Origin: Aplectana chamaeleonis
Taxonomy: Eukaryota > Nematoda > Chromadorea > Rhabditida > Cosmocercidae
DNA: 64,000 nt
Direction: 5' to 3'
Assembly (NCBI GenBank): GCA_029168955.1
Contig: JAPDOI010000065.1
Location: 1,302,001 to 1,366,000, forward strand
Shown: positions 44,870 to 54,379 of the stretch, piece after piece
How positions within the stretch are numbered: the first letter of the stretch is position 1
Layout: every line of letters begins with the position of its first letter
Made by a program: the position numbers and the translations under genes
Notes under the pieces: model-generated
Database searches by the model: none
Told to the model about the DNA's origin: nothing
What the model saw: the letters and a program-made list of their open reading frames with translations, nothing else

Positions 44870-44950
44870 AAAAATTTCGCGCGGCTCGGGGATCGAACCC
44901 TCCATAGCTCATTCACGAAGCGAAAGCTCTACCACTATACCACGGCTGCC
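44870..44950 (-). tRNA. tRNA-like Pol III unit in right TIR (mirror copy)
   Basis: Inverted counterpart of 42972-43053 with a few differences. On the minus strand it has TGGTATAGTGG, a CTTTCGC-TTCGTGA-ATGAG anticodon-like arm (triplet CGT), GGTTCGATCCCC and a following T5 run. It also reads inward. The stem mismatches are worse than in the left copy, so it is judged a pseudo-tRNA. Confidence 0.55.
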
Positions 44951-45270
44951 ACACCGTAAAATGATTACCCCGCGTAGACGTGTCCCCTCTTCTGCGGGGA
45001 GCAAACTTCAGCAGGTCACAGCGCTCTCTGTGGGAGGTCTAGGCAGCTAGTATTGATATATGTTTACTACCTTACCTGGACCTACAATCGTGTATACATC
45101 TCACTCCGAATGGTTACTATGGCTAATTGTGGTTCCCTTGTGAGCAGAAGCGCTCGGTACACAACTCGTGCAGTACTATAGGTGAAGCCCCCAGACCTTG
45201 CACTTATTGGCTCGGTGGAAGTTAGAGTGAACTGGTCAGTTCAAGATGATGTAAGAATAAGTAACTTACT

Positions 45271-45542
45271 TATTATGAAGTTGACAGTTCCAGGCTGCTC
45301 AAAGCTCAATTGGTAAGTTGTATTTCTTGCCATGAGAGCCATATTCTCCAAGAGTTTGCAAAAATACGATATATCAATACACGATTCGTCAAAAGTTAGT
45401 GTGTGAGCGGCGGATATAAGGCCTGAACTGTGTGCTAGGTAAGACGACTTGCTACTAGTCATGTAAAAATATATACCGCTCGGCAGACAAGTGTGGGATG
45501 CTAATAAGCTCAAAAGTTGAGGATGGTCACCAGCTTTAGCAC
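45271..45542 (-). CDS. orphan coding exon of an unrecognised gene
   Basis: The minus-strand segment is bounded by an AAAACAG acceptor (45543-45547) and a GTAAGT donor (45265-45270) and is open for about 90 codons. The peptide has AKAGDHPQLLSLLASHTC, GIYFYMTSSKSSYLAHSSG, HTLTFDESCIDISYFC and QLSFEQPGTVNFI. Three Cys residues and Ser/Thr richness suggest an extracellular or luminal segment (inference). The pogo-like transposon starts about 115 bases downstream, so the next exon may be separated by it or lost. No partner exons were identified, and the family is unknown. Confidence 0.45.
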
Positions 45543-45918
45543 CTGTTTTATTCGCTCATGATGCTCTGAAAGTAGGGCAGATTTTATCTCGAAAATGAGA
45601 GAGAAAAACATGACCTTGATGAAGCGTCTGATCACTCGAGCGTGCTATTATTTAGTTATGTGAAATGGGAGTAACAGGTGTGGCGTAGAACTGATTGTAT
45701 TTGAATAATATGAAAGAACACCGCAGGTAAATTAATTATTGGAGGATGCGGCATGCGTATCAACAATGGGCAAAGTTTCAAAGCATCATACATCATCTCT
45801 ATTAGCATGGAAGAAGATCGAAAAACACTTCCACATAAGCATAGTTCTTAGGTTATGAAGCCGTAATTACATATGCACCTTATCGTTTATTTTGAGCCAT
45901 TAATGGCAATCCCAAAGG

Positions 45919-46715
45919 GTGAAGCTCGGCTGTCGTGTGAAGCTCGTGAATGTTGTTCTGTTATTTATTGTTCGTTACACTGTCTTTCACGGCCTCATTC
46001 GAAAACTCAACAAAATAGCGCGTGGGTTTATCAGAAATGTTAAGGCTTCAGCACTGCGTTGTGATGAATTACATAGTGTTACTACAGCCTACAAACTGAC
46101 AGACTTCGAAGTCACTAAACCCATCTCTCATAGCTCGTGAACGAGCTTCTCAGATGAAGGGAGTCTCTGGCGTATTCCTAGCGAGAACGGGTACAATACA
46201 GCATAAACATACTCATGAAGACCTCATACCACCAGAGAAGGTATTGCGATGGTGTTGCCTTACGTGAATGAAAACGTGGCACAACGAGCGGATCGCGTTG
46301 TTGTGGCCTCACCGCTTCTCATACGTCTCATGTTCCGCCCGACCCCGAATCTGAAAACCTTGCTCACTTTTTCAAGGTTTACCAGGACAGATGAGGAAAA
46401 CAAGATTGTGCATATTGTGATAAAGCCAAGATATGTCAACTTATGAGAACTGTTTACCTAATACCATAGAATGTGAGTTGTGATGAGAAATATGTTTGTG
46501 AAATGATGAGACCCCTAATCAAGCGCCTAGATGAACACAGAAGGGCCTTGCGAAACCCGGCTTCTTATCCAACAAACAGTTTTTCTAGGCATAGAACGTC
46601 AAAACATGCCCAAGAGTATCCCTCAAGGCTTATCACTACGGCATTGCATCGGTCGGTCAAAAACCGGGTGGAGAGGAAATTCTTACTAGGGAAATACTAT
46701 GAGTCATACTAACCA
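45919..46715 (+). pseudogene. Penelope-like element C-terminal region (GIY-YIG part)
   Basis: Consecutive broken frames read VLPYVNENVAQRADRVVVAS and RLMFRPTPNLKTLLTFSR (46249-46420), then TVYLIP, a stop, SCDEKYVCEMMRPLIKRLDE and HRRALRNPASYP, ending RSVKNRVERKFLL. The YVPY...LK-x2-L linker followed by YLIP...C-x2-YVGET-RPL-x2-R-x2-EH is the known arrangement of the Penelope RT-GIY-YIG junction; here the motif has decayed to YVCEMMRPL. The frame at 45919-46140 may be an earlier part. The RT itself is absent. Confidence 0.6.
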
Positions 46716-47765
46716 TTCCAAATGTAATGTACTCTTCTAGAACCATTTTCAGACCATAGGTCCGAATATTCCCATCGCGGCTGCCTAGACCCACTATGAA
46801 AGAAGTTATGAGCGTTTTTTAAAGCTTTGCGGCTGGGTAATTTTAGTTTTTTGAAACACCATAAAACCCCGCGGAATTGTTAAGGTGTTTTAAAATGTTT
46901 TTCCGGATTTCGCTAAAAACATCTATGTATGGGTGAACCGGGATGCTGAACACGAATCTGGGGTTCGCTTGTCGAATTTTCAAGGTTCACTGTAGGTTAC
47001 GGTAGGTAACATGCCACTTAGGAGGCAAAACCTGCCTTAATAATTTGAGAATCGACACATGAACATTGAATTCGTATTCAGCATCTCAAATAGCTCCCAC
47101 ATAGAAACTTTGAGACAAATCTGAGACTTTGACCAAACTACCGTATACCGACCGAAATCTACCGTAAGCTGTCAAAAATCGATAAACTGACATCAGATTT
47201 GTGTTGAGCACTCGAAATAACCCCCAGAAGAACGATTTGAGCCTCATCTGTCGTCACATTCCAGAAATCGACAATAGTAGGATTTACCGTCAATTTTCTA
47301 AACAAATTTATTCGAAACCTTTGGAAAAACGACGATTAAACCTCAGGTTCGTGATCAGCACCCCAAGTAACCTTCCGGGGCGGAATTTAAGTCAAGTCTG
47401 GAATAATTTTCTAAAACGCTTCGAGAGCTCTCTAATCGGTATAAATAATCGCCCAACCCCAAATCCGTACAAGTCTAGAACGCTATCAGTCTGCGCAAAG
47501 TTTGGAAAATGTGCCTTCTCCCAAACTTTGCCTAGGGTGGTTTTGGGCGTTTAACACGATCATGAGGTCCGTTTCCGTATTTTCGCAAAAATATTGCGCT
47601 TTTCGGAGGTACAATCGATACGAAAATGAGAGAAAAAACGCCTATGACCTCTTTCAGAGTGGGTATAGGCAACTGCGATAGGCGTACTCGGACTTTTCGT
47701 CTGAAAATGGTTCTGTAAAAGTACGTTTCATTTTGAATGGTTAGTATGACTTATAGTAGTTAGTA
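46716..47765. mobile_element. 1.05-kb copy of the 12.6-kb MITE family
   Basis: The inverted ends carry TAGAACCATTTTCAGACC...GGTCCGAATATTC and CTGCCTAGACCCACT on the left and their complements on the right. The interior matches 12.6-13.6 kb throughout (AAAACATCTATGTANGGGT, GTAGGTTACGGTAGGTAACA, ACCCCAAGTAACC). The terminal GGGAACCACAAT is lost on the left and altered on the right. Confidence 0.85.
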
Positions 47766-48236
47766 TGACTCCTTTTTAGAAGCACTTGTGGTAAGACGCC
47801 AATCTTCTGAAACAACAACAGGGAAGAGCTGCGAGATGTAAATATTGCGACTCACTTCATGATTACAATAACTTCAAAGTGTAGAAAGGCATAGTCATAA
47901 TAGTACCAGTGCTCTTCGGACAGTGTTTAAGAGCCGCGCGAGTAAGCCATTTCACTACGACCATATTTGGTTGCTGGGCCCTTCGGCCAGTTGCGCAGGC
48001 TGGTCGCTGCAAGCGCGGTACGTTACATAGTGCTTGATTCTAATCTATAGATTCTAGGTTTAAGAAAGGCGCTACGAGCTCACCAAGAGAAGTTTCAGGA
48101 TTTCGTGAAAGCTACAATTTTGGGAACATTTTGGATTTTTGAAACTTTCATAAAGTTCTGCAGTCTCCATTAATTGTTTGTTAACTGTATTGAATCACCG
48201 TGAGGCTAGGGATACCAGCATTCTACCTTAGACAAC

Positions 48237-48932
48237 TGAGTGGTCCGATTCGGCCACGATAGGCTTTCGACTCTACTACAAAGCGCTGTGGACGACGATA
48301 CGCACTTTCAGAGCGTCACGTGCCTCAATCGTCGTCGAAGTGAGAAGCACGTGACGCTTCACATAGGCGTTCTCCTCGGCCACGACACGCTTTCGATTCA
48401 ACTACGATGCAGTTTGGACGGCGATTTAGCCACGATGCTCTCGATTGGACACGTTGATCGATTGCTCCACAGTTGATCAGGCGCCTGTCTGCTACACAGC
48501 ACGTGTAAAAGGGGCCCCATTCCATAGAGAGCGCAGTCGGCCTGGGAGGTGATTATGAGTCACTTTCTCGACGATTTTTGACCGCCTAGGGTCTCTTCCA
48601 CGGCCTTAGCGAGGAAGGCTCCCTCTCCGTCTATCGTGGTCGCGGTCTGCTGTGGGGGTGACCCTTGCTGCGGGCCTTGTCTTGGACGTAACCCTTTTGG
48701 GGAGACCGCTCCCATCGAAGGCTTGAGACACCGCCCCCAGAGCCACGCGCTTCTATTATAGGAAGACAAGCTGGCGCGGGGGAAACGGTGGTGCGGCAAA
48801 AGTCTTGCCTCTCTATGCCACCTAGTACTATCGAACAGGCCACGTGCTTCTCAGAGCAGCACGTGCTGCTGCGAAAGTTCCTTTCAAGTCGACTAGGTAT
48901 CCGATTAGAAAGCCTATCGTGGCCGAATCGGA
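48237..48932. mobile_element. 700-bp element with GGTCCGATTCGGCCACGATA termini
   Basis: The left end GGTCCGATTCGGCCACGATA GGCTTTC (about 48241-48267) is inverted near 48902-48931. The interior has CACGTG-rich symmetrical pieces and a block near 48548-48615 resembling 6829-6930. The opposed 70-100 codon ORFs are not supported as genes. Confidence 0.65.
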
Positions 48933-48989
48933 CCTCCACAGTATCTGAGACCGGATATCACTCACTTCAATCAATGGTGATAACAGTAA

Positions 48990-50495
48990 ATACAGGGAGC
49001 GTATTCAAGTTTGCATAAAAAAGTTTACGGTATAACGAGTTTACTGGGGTCGCACGGCTCCAAGTGAACGCCCGCGCCATTTAGAACATCGAAAAAAAAA
49101 CAAAAAAAAAACAGTCAAAACCAGTATATCTGGGCCATACTAAGCCATAAAGTTTCTCAGTCTCCTACCATTAACTCTGCAGTCTCCATACCCCAATACA
49201 AACTCCCAGATGGATTGTTCGAATACGCTCACTTTAGCTAGTTTTTGGAGCATCCGGCGACGGAAGCGTTCTGGTACTGACCCTGAAAGTCAATTAGCTA
49301 GACACCCACAATCACAGAATCAGCCCGTTAGTCATCTATTTGCGTCCAGTTTACGTAGTTTTTTTTGCTAGTGTACCACACCACCAGCTCCACACTTTCG
49401 ATTTACGTCATGAAATCGATGCCCTTTTCAAGCATGTATGTTGCAATTAAATACCCGTACAAAGCTTCTAGTCTGTGGTACCGGTATGCGGGTTTCCAAA
49501 GACCTCGAGTGGTCTTTCATTGAGCACGCTCTTTTCGAATGGTTGAGCAGAAGGTTGAGGGTCTCCCATTGTTCCCAAAATACTGCGCTCTCAGCATCGA
49601 TCCTCGTCCCTATCTTTCCGCATGTAGACATACCAACCTGATCCGCTACCTCAGTTTCAAACAAAGATTGTCAGCTTTGAATCTCATTGCCGAGATATTC
49701 CTCAGGTCTTTTGGTAAGGAAACACGAAAACGAAATACCATAACCAAAAAACCGGCCACGGCGATTGTCAGGAAGAGCTTGAAGAGCGCCACTTATTTTT
49801 CTTCCCTGGCCAAGCCAGAGGGTAAAATTGAACCATATGTGATCCCAAACACCAAAGATACCGCAATTATGCCGCGCCCCCACGCCATTGGGTCGAGTTT
49901 TCGGTTTTTCTTCAATAAAAAGATTTTTCTCCAGGTACGACTCTCCATGAACCTCGGCATTGTAATCAGTAGTAGTTGTTTTGTTTAACTGGACCACGAG
50001 GTTGGTAGATGCTTTATTGGCTTACGCACGTTTCGGCGGGATCGCCGTCTTCAGAGCCTGAAAGGAACAAATCAGAAATGTGCTTATTCGGCCAAATGTC
50101 GACTAAACCTTACTAAAATTCGAGAGAAGTTCTTTCAAAACGTGGTCAATAACAGAGAAACTAGGAAGTTACCGCACCCTGCCAGGAAACTCGCTAGAGG
50201 ACCAGCAGCATAGAACGGCTGGCTTGGAATGGAGATTAAGAATAACTGATTCTGTTTAGACTGGCCTGCTCGAATCTTTCTTTCCTCATCTAGTTGAAAC
50301 ATTGAATAGAGAGCTTGTTTGCTCTGCCTGTGAATGTCGATGAATTTTGACTATACACACATGAGACTCCATTTTTTTGGGCGGAGTTGTACACGTGTGC
50401 ACCAATCATTAACTTAGGAACCTTATATATGATCTAATTGTAGCCCGCTTTTTGCCCGGTAACCTCCACGGTCTTTCAGCGGTTCGTAAACCAGA
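48990..50495. other. no confident gene
   Basis: Frames at 49539-49988 (plus) and 49671-49997 (minus) overlap on opposite strands and were not recognised. CACGTTTCGGCGGGATCGCC and GTCTTCAGAG near 50029-50060 resemble the GTTTCGGC...CTTCTTCAGA signature often seen near termini of Penelope-like and related nematode repeats (recalled, uncertain). Confidence 0.3.
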
Positions 50496-50502
50496 CAAAT
50501 TT

Positions 50503-51010
50503 TTATGTTTTCTCAAAAATTTTTCTATCGCGACTACTACCTTCAATGAGACTATAAGTGCGGAGCATGGCTCCTGTGACCAATGCCTTGTAATGAGGCA
50601 GTAAATCCAGCTCATCCGAGAACAAGAGACCCACACCTAGTATTTGATTTGTTTTAGCCAATATTGTGACACCCATAATACATGTAGTATCGTCTCTTTT
50701 TTGTCCAGAAGATATAAATTTGGTTCTCTGAGGTGCGAGAGGAAGCCCCCACATTTCAGACCACACATAGACGCGACGTATCGCCGTTTGGAGCGTAACC
50801 AAGTCGTTCATACCAACTAAGGTCTTAAATATCTCCATATTGTTGGCATACATATTGCAAGAAACGTCCTGGTCAGTAACCGCAGCGGGTAGGTCGCATG
50901 TATAAAGTAAGAACAAAGGCGGAGAGAAGACCACACCCTGGGGAACCTCACCAAGCACACGATGAACTGATGAAAAGCTATCATCACACCTAACCAGGCA
51001 GCGCCGTTGT
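50503..51010 (-). pseudogene. LINE reverse-transcriptase fragment with mutated active site
   Basis: The minus-strand frame reads CDDSFSSVHRVLGEVPQG, VVFSPPLFLLYTCDLPA, then MYANNMEIFKTL and VYVWSEMWGLPLAPQRTKF, and further on LGVGLLFSDEL. These are RT blocks in the order GVPQG, Y-x-DD, W-x5-LPLN-x2-KTK. The catalytic YADD box reads YANN. It is truncated on both sides. It resembles the Jockey-like remnant at 23.4 kb more than the CR1 copies. Confidence 0.7.
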
Positions 51011-51863
51011 CCGTTGTTTTGTTCCGTATACAGATAATAAGAACATCAAGCTGCACAGGTTTTTGTGTCAGCATCATTGTGGCATTTGGCGAAAACAACA
51101 GGAGCTCGTCACATAAATCTATATCACAGTCAGACATACTTATTGTCGTCAGAGGACCTAGCGTGATGAAGATTGTTATTGCATGTAACAAGCAAACCTA
51201 CGAATTTAGAGAATTGTTACAGTGGAGTCAGAGAGTTCACTGATTTGTGGGAGAACTTTCTGGGGTAGTCCAGTAATTTGCGTATCGTCAATCTCTGGAT
51301 AGAGGCCGCGATGCTGTTATGATAGTTCTATCATAGAAATTGAGCGATAGTGTCAAAGAAAGCACAATGGTAGAAGTCGAGAAACAACTGATCCGCTCCC
51401 AATATAGCGCGATGAGAGGTGCAACGCGGCTTCCTGGAGCTGAGATAGGCTCTGGTGAATCTCTAGTGATCTGTCGATTCCGATTATCACAGCAGCGGAG
51501 CGGTGGGCCTTGGTGAGATATAATTAGTAATAAGGAGTTTCCGACGAAAAAGCCACGGCCCCGCCCCGCGCTGTGATAGTGAAAAAAAAGAGTTCACTTG
51601 AAATGGAACAGAGTCTACAAACCATAGATGCTAAGCTTTGTGAAATCTGTACACAGCTTTTGACTTCAATTATCACCGACAGCTGAGCGGTGGACCTCGG
51701 TGAAAAATAAGGCTCCGAATGAAAAAGCGACCATGCCTTTCTGAGATAATCGAAATCGAGAGCTTATCAGAAGTGCAACAGAGCTTTCAGCTGCAATATG
51801 ATAATCTCAATTATCATATTTTGGCGTTCAATTCTTCTCACCTCAGTGGTCGTGTGACGGAGT

Positions 51864-52205
51864 CTAATTCCAACCTAGTCTTTCCATGAAGGCACCAATA
51901 TAGAAATACTTATAAAAGTGTCGTCGGTACTCCTTGCTTGAAATAATCGGGAAAAAACTTAAACTTTTGCAATTTCATAGTCTAATTTTGCGTTTAGACA
52001 AACCTCATCGTATAGTAGACAAAGAAATTCGTTGCGCAGGAGAAATTCACAAATAAACTAGCTGTCAAACTTGTTTAGAGTCGTTCCATGCTAAAGTCGA
52101 AGGCCATGGCCACATTCACTATAATTTCTGTGCTGAACCATCCGAATATCACCGTTAGGCTGATAATGTCGAGAGAACGGTGAATGCTCTTCATGTGATC
52201 ATTGC
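51864..52205 (-). pseudogene. srsx-type chemoreceptor fragment (TM6, TM7, tail)
   Basis: Exons 52205-52004 and 51936-51864 correspond to the last two exons of the receptor ending at 20179. The first has a TTGCAG acceptor, IHRSLDIISLTVIFGWF and FVNFSCATNFFVYYTM; the second SKEYRRHFYKYF with a TAG stop at 51864. An in-frame TAA at 52075-52077 interrupts the loop before TM7. No upstream exons were identified. Motif and exon-phase identity with the intact gene show common origin. Confidence 0.7.
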
Positions 52206-52689
52206 CTGCAAATCCATAGTTGGGTAGTACACAGTAACACTCGGTAACGGTAGATCCGCTTTTGACCTGAACTCTGGGCTTAGGCCTATCCCCCCACTCC
52301 CCCCCATATGAGGCAAGGATCACATTAGGACTTGACCCAGTAGCTTCCGATTTCTTTGGTCCACGAGGAGTTTGTTCACTCATTAGTCTAACTTGTGAGC
52401 TATGAAGGTTACCGAGACAGGGGCTGTCTACACATCGAGGGAGGAGTTGTCCCGTTTTTGCAGTTTGAAGCGTCACGCCATTTAACGGGAGGGAAGTGGT
52501 CCCGAGTGAAATCATCCCGGTGGGTAGAGAGCCCCTGTCACAAGGTTACCAGCATGAATACCCACGTACTCGTGGGCGTGCCTTATGGAACATCGATAGT
52601 TCAGCGTATAAATTAATTCTGTTCACGTACAAGATGATCTTCAAAGTGAGCGAGACGACGTACAGTTAGGCCCGTGGCTTGCTTCCTCA

Positions 52690-53435
52690 AGAAAAAAGAT
52701 TCGAAGAGTTATGGTCTCTCAAAAACTGAGCTAGGGAAGCATGGTGGGCGAGTTGTCCGAGGCTTGTAACCGCCTTCTTTGCATCCGATGTATGCGAGCT
52801 GACCTGAGTAAAGAGAAACGTTGAGAATGAAGGGAAGAACGGGGCTTTTGATTGGAAACCATCGCTCATCTCACGACCTCGAGTGTTCATTTGTTCACAT
52901 CGATGGGCGGGCATTGCGCTTTTGGGGTTTGCCGTGCGCTCAAAGTGGCAACTTCGGGCTCTTTTGGGGCTCTTCCTGGCTCGTTTTCATGCGTTCTTTG
53001 ACGTTAACGTTACAGTGTTCCCCTCCACTACCCATTCTTAGTTGAAACTGAATCACGGTTTTTAGCGTGAACACTGTCTATAATCTCACCCGTGGCTGGC
53101 GCGGGCGGTTTGGTAAGCTGATCAGCTGCGCTCTCCTCTCGGCCTGTATTGATTAGTGGGCTGACGCACGCGACCGCCGCACCGGCAGCGTATGAGATTT
53201 AAATATTTTTTTCCTTTAATGGCACTGTTCACGACAAAAATCGTTTTTCTGTCTCTATCTTGAAAACTGTCCCATGCTGATTCCAATGATTTCTCTGGGA
53301 TCCTACAAGACCTTTTGGAAACGAAGTTATGGTCCCTCAAAAGTTGAGCTAGGGAAGCATGGTGGACGAGCTCTCCGAGGCTTGTAACTTCCGTATTTTG
53401 CAGCCGATGTATGCGAGCTGACGTGATCTTCATCC
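52690..53435. repeat. 110-bp direct repeat pair of unknown origin
   Basis: Segments at about 52705-52812 and 53325-53432 share GAGCTAGGGAAGCATGGTGG, CGAGGCTTGTAAC and CGATGTATGCGAGCTGAC. On the minus strand both read HHASLAQ-x-LRDHN preceded by VTSLGxL. The shared frame hints at a duplicated protein segment or the ends of an element. Confidence 0.6.
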
Positions 53436-54060
53436 CATCACCGAGCTTCCCGCTGAAAGCAGTAACTTCTTTCGCGTAATACGTTTGAATGATCTCACTC
53501 CGAGACGAAGGGCAAGTATCCCTTCTCTAAATGAAACAAAGAGCGACCCAGCCCTGCACGTAAACGACAAGGACCTTAGTGTACTTTTTGAGATTACACA
53601 TAAAATTTTCTCTGTGCCACCTCTGATTTTAGAATGAAATATACGGTAAAATTTAGAAGCATCTGCTCTCATAATAACTGTTAACATTTTAGCGGCAGTG
53701 ACGCCATCAGAAACATTGCGCCGAGTTTCTAATGTGTGTAGCAACAACTCTTTGTTCCGGTTCTTTAATTTGGGTGTGATGCTGTAAGGCAACTGGAGAA
53801 TCCTTGCAAATGATTTGCGTGTGTGATTCTCTTGCGTTCTCTTTAGTGAAGGAATGTCATTCTTCCTATGTGGAGCAAAAATCAATGACCCACTCTCCAT
53901 GACTGACCTTATTGTCACGGAAAAACATAGTTTGTAGCTTCAATTCGGATTTTAGCCTCATAACCATAATCGTCGGCGTGCTAGCAAAACTTTCGAAAAA
54001 GTTTGATAACTGCCTAAAACTCAAAAATGTACAGGAGGAATGAAGGTCCTGCGACACCTA
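53436..54060 (-). pseudogene. LINE C-terminal remnant
   Basis: Minus-strand frames read FFESFASTPTIMVM and DNKVSHGEW, then ESGSLIFAPHRKNDI, SLKRTQENHTRKSFARIL, LLLHTLETRRNVSDG and SFTCRAGSLFVSF. EYGS-x-W-P...I-x-SLE-x-VQ-x2-FTR...LE-RR is the typical thumb/C-terminal signature of Jockey/CR1-superfamily LINEs. There are at least two frame breaks. Confidence 0.65.
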
Positions 54061-54379
54061 ATGAGCTTGCTCCGCTTATTGGTCTCACATTTAATATGTA
54101 TTTGCAGTATCGTACAGCTGATGGTCATTCACTAATCACCTTTGCTGTAGAATCATTCCTCACCCACATTCAGCACTGCAAACCAAAGCTTGTTCTTTTT
54201 CTGTTTTATTGACCTACAAGCGGCGCCGGCCGGCTGACGCCGGCCTGCGCTGCTGGTCGTTTGGCTCTGCCAAACGTAGAACCGGCTTCGCCGGCCCCCT
54301 TGCATAGATCGCGTGCGGTCCTCGTTAGACATTGTCAAACGAAGGGCCTGCTTTGCTAGCCTCCCTCCATCAATCATGC

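Larger units (their letters stand above)
42779..45150. mobile_element. defective pogo/Tigger-like DNA transposon with tRNA-bearing TIRs
   Basis: The termini CTGACAAGGGAACCACAATT and its complement (about 45130-45149) open TIRs of about 460 bases (42779-43235 and 44690-45150). The TIRs are similar over most of their length and include a tRNA-like unit and the coding sequence for the last 60-odd residues of the internal ORF (NEEKTTQFFHQGNRMRREN in one, NEEKTKQFFHQGNRMRREN in the other). Between them is a truncated transposase gene on the minus strand. The outermost bases match the MITE family at 12.6 kb. No clean target duplication was seen. Confidence 0.8.
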
